Assembly: GCA_951802195.1 (NCBI GenBank)
Contig: OX637632.1
Coordinates: 620,001-684,000 of the forward strand
Source of the DNA: Tausonia pullulans
Lineage: Eukaryota; Basidiomycota; Tremellomycetes; Cystofilobasidiales; Mrakiaceae
Reading direction: 5' to 3'
Length of the DNA stretch: 64,000 nucleotides
Below, piece by piece: positions 32,921 to 45,479 of the stretch. Each line of letters opens with the position of its first letter. Position 1 is the first letter of the stretch. Under the pieces are notes generated by a model. That model saw nothing but the letters and a program-made list of their open reading frames with translations, was not told the origin of the DNA and made no database searches. The translations under genes were made by a program, and so were the position numbers.

Positions 32921-35900
32921 ATGCTCATCCTTTCCGCCACCCTACCACTATTCCTCCTACCCTGGAGCGCCGTCGCCGTCAAGAAGGAGGACTTCAAGAC
33001 GTGCTCCCAGTCGGCCTTCTGTCGTCGGCTTCGCTCCCTTGCGCCTCGAGCCGCCTCGAGCCCATCCTGGGCCTCGCCGTACCAGATCCTCAGCCCAGGC
33101 GCAATCGAAACCGTCGAGGATGCATCGACGATCCGCTTCCCCGTCGGCTCGTCTCTCTACCCGGAAGCCAAGTTTGAGCTCCGGGTCGACGTCGTCGGGG
33201 ATGGCATCGCTAGAGTTCGTATGGACGAGATCCTCGGCCTTCGTCAGAGATATAATGAGGCCTCCCGGTGGACTCTCGTCGAACGAGCGCTCTCCCGGAC
33301 GGATTTTGATCTCAAGACGGACGACATCTCGTCCAGCATCAAGTACGCGAGCAAGGAGGACGCGCTCGAGCTCAGGATCCGACACGCGCCGCTCCTCGTC
33401 GAGCTCTACCGGAATGGGGCCGACGTGCCAGACATCGTCCTCAACGGCCGGGGTCTCCTTCACATGGAGCACTTCCGACTCAAGGCCAGCGCCGACTCGG
33501 AGAGTAAAACGAACGAGATCGAGGCCGAGAAGTACGAGGCCGACGAGGCTCAGTCCGTCGTCACCAGCCCAGTGAACCGGACCTGGTTTGAGGGTGAGGC
33601 GAGCGAGTGGGAGAAGGACCTCTGGGAGGAGCGCTTCAAAACCTGGACAGACTCCAAGCCGAAGGGTGAGTTGTGAATTTCGGTGTCGGTGCGGTTGCTT
33701 CAGAAGAGGAGGTAGACCCGTCTGACCTGTCTTCGTCGTCATCGCGTCAGGCCCCGAGTCATATTCTCTCGACATTTCTTTTCCGTCGGCAGACCGTGTC
33801 TACGGCATTCCTGAGCACGCCTCTCCCCTTGCCCTTCCTTCAACCGAGTGAGTCGTACTTGTATATCCCGCAGTTCAAGAGCCATTATTGACGTGCGTCC
33901 TCTCTGCGTATAGTGGCTCCTACTACTCGGATCCTTATCGGCTCTTCAACGTCGATATTTTCGAGTGTGCGTCAATAAGTGGACCCTGGGCTTTCAGCTA
34001 CCTACTAACGATAAACACGTAATCTACAGACGAGGCCGACTCGGCCATGTCCCTCTATGGTGCCATTCCATTCCTCCAGAGCCACTCGTCTTCGTCCTCT
34101 GTTGGCGTTTTTGTCCTTACGAGTGCCGAGACCTGGGTCGACGTCAACCCCTCTGTGAACTCGACGGGCTACGAGACACAATGGCTCTCTGAGTCCGGTG
34201 TCCTCGATGTCTTCCTCCTCCCTGGCTCCACCTCGTCTCCCTTGCCGCTCTACGCGCAGTACGCCTCGCTCGTCGGCCCGTCGGCGCTCCCGGCCCACTG
34301 GGCGCTCGGATACCACCAATGCCGATGGAACTACAACGATGAGGAGGATGTCCTCACTGTCGACGCCAAATTTGACAGCGATGGTGAAGGGTTCCCGCTC
34401 GACGTCACTTGGCTCGACATCGAGTACGCCGAGGAGCACCGCTACTTTGACTGGAACCACGAAATGTTCCCGGATGTTAAACGGATGCTCAAAAAGATCG
34501 AGGACAAGGGACGAAAGGTGAGATCCCCCTCACCCCCCGCCCTGCATTCGCATGTTTTGTGTAGTCGATAACTCAGTCTCGATGACTTGAACAGATGGTC
34601 GCCATCGTCGACCCTCACATCAAGCGTCAAGAGACGTTCCCTATTTACGCCGAGGCAGTCCAGCTCGACATCCTCGTCAAGCAGCCAGATGCTGTCACCG
34701 ACTTTGAGGGTTGGTGCTGGACTGGAAGCTCGGCGTATGTCGATTTCTTCCTTGAAAAGAGCTGGGACTGGTGGCAGGGGCTTTTCAAGTTTGACAAGTG
34801 GACGGTCAGTCGCTGGTCCCTCTCCAACCATGAAGACTGCATTGACGTTTGGTGGCATCTCAGGACTCGGCGAAGAACCTCTTCATTTGGAACGACATGA
34901 ATGGTGTGCCCTTCCTTTTTCATTATGTCCCTTTGAATGCTCTCTAATGTTCGGCCCACCTCATTCACAGAACCCGCCGTCTTCAACGGCCCAGAGATTA
35001 CAATGCAGAAAGACAACACCCACCAGAACGGCAAGTGGGAGCACCGCGACATGTCAGTGTCTTCTTTTGACTCAAGCTCGAACCGGCGACTGACTGGACA
35101 ATCTGTTCCAGCCATAACGCCAACGGGCTCATGTTCCACAAGCAGACCGCGCTCGGCCTCCTTGTCCGCGAAGAGCCCGCCAAGCGGCCCTTTGTCCTTT
35201 CTCGGTCCTTCTTCGCCGGCTCGCAGCGCTGGGGCGCAATCTGGACAGGCGACAACATGGGAACTTGGGAGCACCTTGCGGGCAGCTTTCCCATGCTCCT
35301 CTCACTCGGCATCTCCGGCATGAGCTTTTCTGGAGCCGACGTGGGAGGCTTCTTCGGCGTGCGTGCATTCGCTTGCCCGGTTGAGTCCTGCTCTAAGTGC
35401 TAATCCTCACTGTCCCATAGAATCCTGCGCCTGAGTACCTGACGCGCTGGTACCAGGCCGGTGTGTTCATGCCCTTCTTCCGCGCCCACGCCCACATCGA
35501 CACCAAGCGCCGCGAGCCGTTCCTCCTTGCCGAACCATACAAGTCGCATGTTCGAGAAATGCTCCGGCTCCGATACTCGATGCTCCCTGTTTGGTATACG
35601 GCCTTCCGGGAGGCGGCTGTTGATGGAGCTCCAGTCCTCCGGCCCCAGTTCGTCCAGTTCCCCAAGGACAAGGCCGGTTACGAGCTCGACGACCAATTCT
35701 ACGTCGGACGCTCCGGTCTGCTCGTCAAGCCCATCGTTGAGGAGGAGTCCTACCATACCACAGTCTACCTAAGCGATAACCAGGTTCGTGCACTATCTCT
35801 TGCACGGCTCAAGTCCTAGCCGACTTATCTCATCCCTCTTTCGCGCACAGCCGTACTACGACTACTTTTCCCACGTCCTGCACCCGGCCTTGGATACCCC

Positions 35901-36477
35901 TCGCAATATCTCTGTCTCGGCCCCAATCGATACCGTCCCGGTCTTCCACCAGGGCTCCTCCATCCTCCCCCTCCGGATGCGCATTCGTCGATCGAGCCCG
36001 CTTATGTGGCAAGACCCTTACACGCTCGTCGTGGCCCTCGGTCGGGATTTCTCTGCCGAGGGAGAGCTTTACTCGGACGACGGCGACTCGTTCGCCTTCG
36101 AGTCTGGCGAGTTCGTTTGGCGCGAGTTCTCATTCCGCTCTGCGAACGGCGTCAAGGGATCGCTTAAGAGCGAGAGCCTTGTCAAAATCCGACCGGGGAA
36201 GAGCGGCCTCTCGACCGAGAAGGAGCAGGCATATGAAGCTCAAGGCAACGCTTGGGCCAAGAAGATCGAGAACGTCCGCGTCGAGAGGATCGTCGTCCTC
36301 GGTCTCAAAGCCGCGCCGAAGAGGGTCTCGGTTGCTGGGTCCGGGGAGACGGTCGAATTCGAGTGGTCGAAGGGAATCGATGCCAAGGGGAAGAGAGGCG
36401 GCCAGGCAAGCAAGCTCGTGCTGAAGAATCCAGCTGGTGCGCTCATTGTCAAGGACTGGGAGCTGGTCTTTGAATAG
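32921..36477 (+). CDS. ROT2: Glucosidase II catalytic alpha subunit (GH31)
   Basis: Ten exons: 32921-33665, 33751-33847, 33914-33966, 34030-34517, 34595-34804, 34863-34902, 34971-35052, 35112-35358, 35421-35783, 35851-36477; 983 residues. A signal peptide (MLILSATLPLFLLPWSAVAV) leads into the ER form, followed by KKEDFKTCSQSAFC, the start of mature GANAB-type proteins. The GH31 barrel shows WALGYHQCRWNYND, LDIEYAEEHRYFDW, the catalytic nucleophile in WNDMNEPAVFNG (its codon split by the intron at 34903), and IWTGDN. The enzyme trims the two inner glucoses of N-glycans in the ER, driving the calnexin cycle. No HDEL is present, as expected: retention comes from the beta subunit, which is not in this window. 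Confidence 0.95.
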
Positions 36478-36764
36478 AGTAGAGAGCGTCGGTTCATAAT
36501 AAAATTCTGTTTTGCGGGGCAACTATTTGATGTGCGCGGGACCATCGTGGAAAGAGAAAAGCTTCTTTTGGCCAATCAGGAGAGCACAGACGCTGAGATT
36601 GACGAAGTATCACAGAGGTCCGGGTTGGCTTGGAAGGCGGTCGAGGCGCGTGGTCGGCCAACTTGACGCGACTGACCGTTGACGCTTCTTACGAGTTCCG
36701 TCCAACCAACAACTCCCGCTCTTCAGTCTATCGCGCTCCTCGGGAGGCGGCGTCGTCGTGCGCT

Positions 36765-39700
36765 ATGCTTCCTCTCCATTTGTTGCCTCTCCTATCGCTC
36801 GGGCTTCTCTGCCTCTTCCTTCTCCATGCCCACCGAGCGGTGACGCCTGAACTTGGCCGCTGGACCTGTAGAATGGCTTGGATGTCTCCTTCATACATCC
36901 ACATGGCGGCCTTCCATCCGACGTCCAAATACAAGCTTTATCTATATCGCGAAGTTGGATGGGACGGTGATGCGACTGTACGTCCCTCTCTTTCTCGCAA
37001 GCTCGCAGCCGGTCATCTATGGTGTCGCGCTGACTTCTTTCTGTTGCAACAGCCAGACGGACGCCCCGTATTGTATGTCCCCGGGAATGCAGGCTCCATG
37101 ATGCAAGCACGGTCGATTGCTTCTAGTGCGTCGAGACAGTATTGGAAGGCGCCGTTCATGAAGGACGAGGTCCTCGACGCGCTCGGCGTCCAGCCGCTCG
37201 ACGTCTTCACAGGTTCGTTGTCGCCACCTGTTTGTCTCCTGTGCGATGTTGACGGGCGCCATATTGACTGATATGGCTCATCAGCTGACTTTAACGAGGA
37301 GATCTCGGCCTTCCACGGCCCAACACTCCGACTACAGTCGACCTACGTTGCACACGCAGTCCCGTACATCCTCTCTCTCTACGAGCATCTCCCGGCTGCC
37401 TCGCGACCCAGCGTCGTCATTCTCGTAGGCCACTCAATGGGCGGTATTGTCGCCCGTCACTCCATTACTCAACTAGCCGATCCCACCCTCGTGACGACCG
37501 TGGTTTCCCTCTCTTCACCCCACTTCCTCCCGCCACTCGCCATCTCACCATCGATTTCCGCCATTTACGACGACATCGGTCGATTCTTCTCCCCGCATAA
37601 TCTCGTTGATTCCTCCCATCCTGCGTCGCAGACCCTTCTCATGTCTCTCTGTGGCGGCTCGCCAGACCCGACGCTCGCATCCGACGCATGCGCGCTGCCC
37701 TCGGACGTAGTCCCTGCGACCCACGGTCTCAGCATCTTCACGAGCGGCATGGTCGGCACTTGGACGGGCGTCGATCATGAGGCAATGGTTTGGTGCCATC
37801 AGGTTCGGTGGAGGGTCGCTCGGACGCTCCTGGAGATCGCCAGCCTCGACACAAAGGTCGGACGAGAGGAGCGTTTGAGCATCGGACGAAAATGGCTGCT
37901 CGGCACTGGAGCGGATCTCTCAAGAACCCCCACCCCTCCCCTCGTAGTTGTCAACCTACCTCTCCAGGGCGTGCGTTCCGGAGATAGATTTGCGTCAAGC
38001 TCACCGAGACACTTCTCGTACCAGCTTTCCGGAAGCGGTGGTGCGAAACAACGCTTCACCCTCCTCTCGACCTACGCCATTAACGGTGTCGGTGCACAGA
38101 ATGCACCGCCAGCGTCCATTTTACACTGCGATGAGGCAGCCTCCCCATTAGCTAGCCGTCTCGCCTGCCGCCCGCTCAAAGCCAAACGCGTGGAGCTTCT
38201 TCCGCCCTCGCCTATAGACGGAAGCCCTTTCAAGGTCGGAGATGGGGTTGATGAGAAGGAGGGCTTGGTCTGGCTAGAGACAGATCCCATCGATGGCATT
38301 GGCTCCGTGATAGTTGCGGTTGAAGGTCAAGGGTGGGGAATCGGCGAGTTCGTGCCCGCGATCGAGAGACCGACAAAGGACATGGCGTCGATGCTGTGTT
38401 AGCGGACCATTTTCTCGCTCAGCTCACCTTTGCTTTTGGACTGACGTAGTCTTGACAGCCCTGGTCTTTGGTGGCGTTTCCGTCCAGACCCTTCGGAATC
38501 CTGTGGCGCTTCACACTTCGGTCTACCTGCCGAGTGCCCTCTCACACTCGCTCCTCGTCTACAAAGTCACGTCGTCAAATCTTGCAACTTGCAAACGTCG
38601 GTACTTCCTGAACAGTGCATTTTAGGTCGACATCTCTGACCCAAAGCTTCATCTAGGCTCGGCGCTTTTCCGTCCTCTCCTCCGTCACAAAACCCTCACG
38701 TCTCCGCCTGGCGTCCCGCCGACAACACACGAGTCCGCGCTCCACCCTCTCTCTCTTTCCACCTTCCTTCAATCCCACTCGGCCTCGGCACCCTACCTTG
38801 CCCCTCGCCAGAGCCTTGGTTTTGTCCTCGAATTATGGTCCGACCCCAGCTCTGACTGCGCAGACTCGCACAGCGACATCAGGCTGCGGGTGGACTTGAC
38901 AGCCAGTTCCACCAAGCTCGCACTGCGTTATCGGGGGGCGCTCCTAGCTTGGACCATTGGCGCTGTCTCGCTTGTGCTCGGCGTTTCAATGAACGAATAC
39001 CGAAAGACCGGTGTGTCCCAAAGTCCTTGGCCTTTCATCTCACCAGAGAACCACGCTCATAGGCACATCCATGTTCCATGTCCAAAGGCACTTTCCCTCC
39101 CTTTCATACTGGACTCGCTTCCACCTTGCGAAAGTACTACCTCAAGCTGCCTGGCGCGCTCATTGTTGTGGTCGTTGTTCAGGCGGTGGCCGTCTCGGTC
39201 GCTCTTCCTCATGCGCCGGGCCTGGCATCCGCTCTCGCTTCTCTTTTCCTCGGAACCCATCACCTCTTGTTCGCTCCTCTCTCCATCGTGCTCATCGGGG
39301 CCGCTTTCGGCGTCGTCTCTCTCATCTCGGTGGTTCTGCATGTCATCATAATCCTCTCCGTGGGTGTCATGCGAAGCTCATATAGACTGATGCAGCCATC
39401 GAAACTGGTCTCGTGAGTGCAAGAAGGACGGGCTCTGCTAGCAATGAAGCAAACTTCAACGACTGACGCTGCCGCTTTGGACCGAAGACAACCTTCCTTA
39501 TCACCTACCCCGCTCCTCCGCGCCCGACGTGTGGTCCCAATCCTGGCGCTCCTCTTCCTCGTCTTCCTCTTCATCCCGCACCAACTCGCGTTCCTCACTC
39601 TCTACCTCATCCAGTTTTGGCTCACCCTCTCAATTCTAACAATTCGATCAGTACCAAATCAAGGCGCCGTCTTTGAATCCACCCTCGTCCTCCTCACTGT

Positions 39701-40031
39701 CCTCCTCCCACTCAATGCGCCCATCCTACTCATTTATGCCCGAGCGCCCTGGCGGTCCTTGGCGTCGCCTTTCGGCGGAGACCACAACGCGCTTCAAGTG
39801 CTCGGCGTCGTGCTTCTCGTTGAGGTCTGCGGCAGCGGCCGTACCCTTGGTGAAGATCCACGGCGGCGGTTAAAGTGGCCTTTGCGCGCGGTTGAAGTCG
39901 GCTTCTACGGGCTCGCCGGGCTCTACTGGTCTTGTGGAGGAAGATGGCTCTGGGTGGGGTCTGAAGGAGCGAACGTCGTCCTGGGATCGCTGGCCGCGGT
40001 CATGGCTGCTGGTGTCGAGGATGATGCATAA
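36765..40031 (+). CDS. BST1: GPI inositol-deacylase (Bst1/PGAP1)
   Basis: Clear exons: 36765-36977, 37053-37212, 37285 to about 38400, a short one after the intron ending near 38448, 38634 to about 39014, one from about 39090, and a last one from about 39450 to the stop at 40031. The product starts with a hydrophobic anchor (LPLHLLPLLSLGLLCLFLLH), then CRMAWMSPSYI, VLYVPGNAGS, and the lipase elbow ILVGHSMGGIVARHS with the catalytic Ser. C-terminal helices such as LIVVVVVQAVAVSVALPH and several in the last exon complete a polytopic ER protein. Bst1 removes the acyl chain from the GPI inositol and is needed for ER exit of GPI proteins. The join near 39360-39450 could not be resolved; two or three alternatives each have a weak site. 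Confidence 0.88.
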
Positions 40032-41431
40032 TTCCTGAGGGCAGAGCCCAGGCCACTTATGCTTTGTTGCCCGGGTCCCCCCCCCCCCTCCCCCCCACTC
40101 CCCCACCCCCCCAAGAGCCGGGGAGAGCAGTAAGACTCGCAGCCTCCCTCGATCTTTAGCGGGCGAGTGCATGGAGTGCGTGTGCGGAGTGCGTCTGCGA
40201 CCGGGCGGAGAGCTAGCGATGTTTGTCAATTCATACCGGAGAAAAGCCATTCTTCATGAGCGAGGGGAGTGGGTCCTTGCTCTTCGCAAATATAAATCAT
40301 TGCTCGGTATTCGGTCCGAGAGGACGGTCCCTCGGGTTCTTCCCCGACATGTCATAGAAGCGGGCGGTCGAGTAGGAGGCGTTCATGACGCTGAGCATCC
40401 GTCAAGTCCGTTCCGATTTTCCGATCTTCCAATCTTCTACCTGTGTCGCTCCTTTCTACTCTCTGCGTTCTACTCATCTAGGCGGCTGCTTCTCATGCCC
40501 CTTGAAATAAGTCGAGATTGGGTATAGCGGCTTGCTTCCATTGATGGGACATCAAGCGCCATCATTCATCAGCTTGCGCTTCGTCGTAGATTTCCCGCGC
40601 ACGCCGCAACTGCTCATCAATTGTCTGACTTTCCCAAACCCCCGAGACTCGGATAATTTCGATGTAACCAGATGCTGTCGGCCCTTTCACCGAGCCGATT
40701 TTGTTTGAACAAAGTGGGGGAGGGTTTCGGAAGGGCTGACTCGAAACGGGAGTGGGCCGGCCCCTTAATCCCCGCTGGTGGCGCGACTCCGGCAGGCTGC
40801 GTAGACCTTTGACTGCTTGACCTCGGCCGCCCGAGAGAGTCCGTCGACAACACAGTTCCATACCCCTCCAGCTTTGACAACAACGAGATGGCTTCCCCGG
40901 AATTCTCGGATGTCCCTTCCTTGCCCATGTCTCTGCTCCTTTACCTGGCTAACTCTACCTTCGTCTTTCACCACTCCATCAACCACGTCAACCACCAACT
41001 AGCCCAACAGGCTTGAGCCCGCGAGCCGCTCTCATCGAGACTACAATCCGTTCTTTCCCACTGTCACACCACCAAAGCAGTATCTCACCAACTGCTACCC
41101 TTCGACTATCGGTCTATCCTTCCTACTGGCAAACCCAATCCTCTTCCTCCTCCCCCCCCCTCCTCCCCCTTTCACCGGTCTTCGACGCTGCCGTACGACG
41201 CAAGAATTTTCGGTGATTATTCTTCGTCCGACGGTGGCAGGCCTACTACTTTCGTTCTCGTGTGTAGTACACCTTAGTCCATCTTGAGAAGCTGACTACC
41301 AATATATACGCGCGCTGACGAAAGCTGGACTCTGTCTTCTCTCCCGCCATTGGCAGATCTGTCTCCACTCCGGACCTCTTCCCTCTTTGCCACTGTCACG
41401 GTGTGTCTAATGACATGGCGTCCGTATAAGC
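40032..41431. other. gene-poor spacer
   Basis: 1.4 kb. A C-rich tract lies at 40077-40112 just after the BST1 stop. A short open frame at 40889-41014 would encode 41 residues (MASPEFSDVPSLPM, then LLLYLANSTFVFHHS) but is not tied to any other evidence. The interval 41100-41210 is C/T-rich and looks like an untranslated leader of the next gene. Confidence 0.35.
40077..40112. repeat. C-rich tract
   Basis: Starts with 12 consecutive C and continues with C runs broken by single T or A. It lies just after the BST1 stop and is likely to be length-variable. Confidence 0.85.
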
Positions 41432-42947
41432 ATGGGCAGCAACTCATCGACGTCGTCCTTCTTCCAGGGAACGCTCGTAGACTCAAATCATGAAGCTCCA
41501 AGTCGGCGTCAGACAGCCTCGGAAGCGTTCGAAGCTCTCCAGCTCGGCCCCAAATCTCATCATGGAAAACGGACCAGCGCGGCATCAGACGGAACCGTGA
41601 GTCTAGGCCCTTCCCTCCCTTGTCACAACGCAAAATGCCGGCCATCGGTCCGATTCCGAGGTGACTGGGGGGGGAAGGTCGTCAAAGCCTGCCTGCGGAA
41701 GTGAGCTGACCGCAGACGGCATCGGTTCTGTCTTATCTTGAGCAGCGGCCTCTCCTGCAACAGTCCTCCTTCAGAGCCAGAGGCGGACCTTTTTTCATCA
41801 TCAGCACTTGGCCTGTGAGTTTTCCAACCGTATCTTGATGCGCACCCTTCATCCATGGCACCCCTTTCTCTCGGTTCCTTCGGGCGAGACGGCTTTTAAG
41901 CGGTTATGACTTTGTGTTATCGCAAGCCCGTTGCCGCCTTGCCACGGGAACGAACGAAAGACTGTCTCTCCTTTCCCCGATTCTTGGCCCTCCATAGACC
42001 GAGACGTTCCGGTGAAGTTTGAGGCGATGCACGAGGCTGACTCAATTTTCCTCTCTTCCTTTCCACACCCATCATCCCCTCTTCAGCTCCAACATGATCC
42101 CAGCTGTTCAGGACAAAAGCTTCTACCTCTCCCCCGCCGTCGTGGCACCCACCTACCACCATCTTCCGGACGAATTTCCGTCGACATCCCTCCCAGCCCA
42201 GGACGCTTGGTCATTCGCGTCAACCTCGCGCGCCCCTTCATTCCTCTACCCATCCGGTCGCTCCCACAACGGGCACACCCCTGCAGCTTCGATGTTCGAG
42301 GTTCCTCTTCTCTTGGAGACGAATGGCAAAAAGGTGCGCACTGTCCGATCTCTCTGCAGAGGAGCATCTTCATTGATTCAGCCCGCTCCCCACCTTCATT
42401 CCCTTTGGCGGTCTTGCAGCCATCACAGTCGGCTTCCGTCCTTGAATTCGAGCGGGACGAGTACCGCTTCTCTCGAGCAATATCAGTTGGGGCTTATCTC
42501 GCAGGGTATGTAAGCGGCCCCTCACCATTCGATCCAAGGCCCAGCTGCCGCCATGGTCCATATATGCTGACCCTGTCCTTCTCCTTCTTGCCCCTCATTC
42601 TGTTCTTTCTTGATCATTGGGCGCCCTCTCTCGACATCAGAGCCTGCCTCGGCGCACCCGAGACAGCTCTCAAGCTCGTGCAAAGAGTCGAGAGAGCTCG
42701 GTCGGCCTCAACCGAACGGCGAGAGACCCGCCGAGCCCTGAAGAGCGAGCGCTCGCTCGCCCAAATCGAGGTCCAATACTCGTCCTCAGCGGCTCCGGAC
42801 TGCAGCTTCAACGCGAGCTCGTCCTCACTCACGAGTCAATTCCAGGCGACGGGTGACTCGACCCTCACAGTTGCGGAGCAGGAGGTTGACGGTCGTCAGC
42901 TGTTGCGGCGGGAAGAGGAGGCGTCGGGGGGCGTGCACGTGGCCTGA
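41432..42947 (+). CDS. uncharacterised multi-exon protein
   Basis: At least five exon-like blocks lie in order on the plus strand: 41432-41596 (ATG, MGSNSSTSSFFQG, donor GTGAGT), a block from about 41748 to 41815 ending at GTGAGT, 42094-42333, 42420-42505 and 42641-42947. The last three join in phase to give 210 residues from an internal ATG (MIPAVQDKSFYLSPAVV), passing through VLEFERDEYRFSRAISVG and ending in a helical Arg/Glu-rich part (LKLVQRVERARSASTERR) and a Ser-rich tail. Whether the first two blocks belong to this gene is uncertain, because I could not find a phase-consistent join. No family is recognised. Confidence 0.45.
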
Positions 42948-43372
42948 CCGGCCGGCCGATGGATGCTGGACTAGATGGGTTTCTTTCGTTTTTTTCTGGT
43001 TATTTTTCTCTGTTTTCTTTGTTCTTTTGGGTTTGTGGTTGTCTCTGGGCCTGTTCTCCTTTTCATTGTCATACATATATGTATCTGCATCTCGGTATCT
43101 TACCCTTCCGATAAGCTTGGCCTCTTGTTGAAGAGACTGGTCGTCTGACAGTCTGTCCGAACCGCCTCGTTACGTTACATCGTAGGTTTCAAGCCACCTT
43201 CTTGCTCTTAGCCCTCGCATGCACGCCCTCACACCTTCCACCCAACCTCTACCCCGAGCATCTCGCTTCTCGCCAGAATGGCCGACAACCGGCTCACATA
43301 CCACTCTCAATGCGCTGCCGAGAGAATACCAGTTCGCACTCCTCCTTCTGATCCTAAAAGCTGGCCCTCATA
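42948..43372. other. intergenic region
   Basis: 425 bp between two plus-strand genes. It begins with a T-rich stretch after the upstream stop (likely 3' UTR) and ends with a C-rich leader. No gene supported. Confidence 0.35.
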
Positions 43373-45313
43373 ATGGCTGATGATGATCCATCACGCAAAA
43401 TCGTTCGACAGCACACATCTTTCCGCGACTTCCCGCTCTCCATCATGCGAAAGGACCTAGCGTTATTTGTACAAAACGCCAGATATATCAAGAACATTGT
43501 CCTTCCGTTCCACAATACCCTTGCCGGCACGATCGAATCGGACAAGCTTCCGAGGAAGGCGAACTGGTGGACGAGCGCTTGGGGAACGTTTGAGCAGGTC
43601 CGTCGCGCTTTGCATTGTCGGCTTGAGGGATTTCACTCGTCTGACTTGCACGTCCTATTCAGGCGTACCTCCTCGTGTTCTCCATCTTGGGCATCGTCAC
43701 ATCAAGCACCATGCTCCTCGTCAACGCTCCTGCTCCGGCCGGCGTCCTCGCGGTGACGGCGACAGCCGTGGGCTTCTGGATGCAAACCAAGATCTTCCAG
43801 ATTAAAGTACGTAAGTGCAACACCGTCAACATTACACTGACGAAGGAGCACTCGAAGGAAGAATGGGTGCGTCCGATGAATCGGTTGCCCGGCGACGAGT
43901 TTTTCAGAGGGTGCTCCATCACTAACGAACGGGTGGCCGAGCTTTCCCAGCTCTATATCAACGGTATCTGTTCGTGCTCGGTGTATCTCGGTCTCCTCGC
44001 GTCCTCTCGTGTGTATACTGAGCTTGACTCGGTGGGCCTCAGGCACCGGCTCGAGCGGAATTCAAGAGTCCGTCAATTTCCTTAGCAGCATCTTCCACCG
44101 TCCCATTACTGGCATTCACAGTCCGTTTATATTGTCTAGCGCAATCTCTTGAAACAATTGTCTGACGAATAAACCCTACAACGCAGACAAGACGAATGGT
44201 AGGCTCGAACTTCGGCTTGGCCACTTCATCTGAAGACCCCTAGGGCCTGAAGGAAATTGCATCATAGGCCTGCTCTTAGACCTGGGCGAAAGCTTCATTC
44301 AGCGGGAATTCGGCTACGCGACGCAAGATGGGTCTATTGTGCTCTACGACGAACTCAAGAAGGCTCTTCTCAACGAAAAGAAGGAGCGTGTGATTCTCAT
44401 CGCTCATTCTCAGGTACGTTCTTCCGTATAATGCAAGAAGACTTTTCCGACCACACTCGATGTCCAAAACCCAACAGGGAGCCATCATTGCCTCCATAGT
44501 CTTGGACTGGTTGTTCTCCGATATTCCTCAGGTAAGCAAGCTCGCTTGCGATCGGCCCATCGACGTGCATGGACTGAAGCCCAGTTTAGAAAAACCTTCT
44601 GAAGGTCAGCATAGCTTAAGACACAGCTCGTCTTATCGCTGACACTTCTCTTGTATGCTAGCTCGAGGTCTATGTGAGTCCGTGCCTTTGGACACTGGTG
44701 TTGAAAGAAGATCTGAAACCGCTCTTTCTTCCGCAGACATTTGCCAACGCTGCCAATCACTTCAACTCGTGAGTTTCTCCGTCAATAGCTCTACAGGCGA
44801 TTTGTGATTCTCACGGCGTCTCTATTAGCCCCATCACTTTTAACGAAGCAGACGGCACTAGCTCACCGATCATCAAGCACGTTGAGCATTTTGTGAACGG
44901 TGAACGTCGTCGTCCAGCCTCCTGCATCGTCACCCACTGAAGTTATCTTTCTCCTGCAGGAAAAGACTTTGTTCCTCGTATCGGCATCCTTGCTTGGGGA
45001 AGGACCGCCAGGTGCAATGGCGACGGGGACTCCCGCTATTACGGCTCTCGTACGTCATCGCAGCGGATCAGTTTGGTAGTCTTGTGACAGTCCTCACTCC
45101 TCCGCTCAGTCTTCCAACGCCCTGAAGCCTCGGGTCACTCTCTTATCAAGGTGAGGTCTCCTGTCCGCCTTTACCTAAGCCGCGCACTGACCGATCGCGA
45201 CTTCCTTCCAGCACTACCTCCAGGCCAACGATCCTTCCGAACATTGGCCCACTGATAGCGAAGGTAACCCAGCTAGGCTTTGGAGCTACCTCAAGGGCGA
45301 AACTCCTCTCTGA
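43373..45313 (+). CDS. fungal alpha/beta-hydrolase (lipase-like), membrane-associated
   Basis: Thirteen exons in phase: 43373-43597, 43663-43963, 44043-44120, 44187-44198, 44268-44413, 44478-44531, 44589-44603, 44662-44673, 44737-44768, 44829-44899, 44960-45049, 45110-45150 and 45212-45313; 392 residues. An N-terminal hydrophobic stretch (AYLLVFSILGIVTSSTMLL, then a second half) precedes the hydrolase part: RPITGIHN, SFIQREFGYATQDGS, the nucleophile elbow ILIAHSQGAIIAS, VLDWLF, LEVYTFANAANHFNS and VEHFVNGKDFVPR, then HSLIKHYL with a likely catalytic His. This organisation is widespread in fungi with unknown substrate. Exons of 12, 15 and 12 nt are required to keep the conserved core. The 39-bp stretch 43807-43845 could be an extra in-frame intron. 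Confidence 0.75.
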
Positions 45314-45479
45314 AGGTGGATCACGAACCAGCTTTCCTTTGACCTTGATCTCCCACACGAAGTTTCTATACGTGGACTCACTTCTTTTCCAGTTAGTTTT
45401 GTTCCCTGCAATCATGCTTGATATCATCGCATCATAAGATCATTACGTGCAGCCTGAAAAGCCTATGAAACCTCCGCTT

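Noticed and set aside
40889-41014. 41-residue frame with a hydrophobic stretch (possible microprotein)
   Set aside because: There is no splice link, no family and no supporting context; frames of this size arise by chance.
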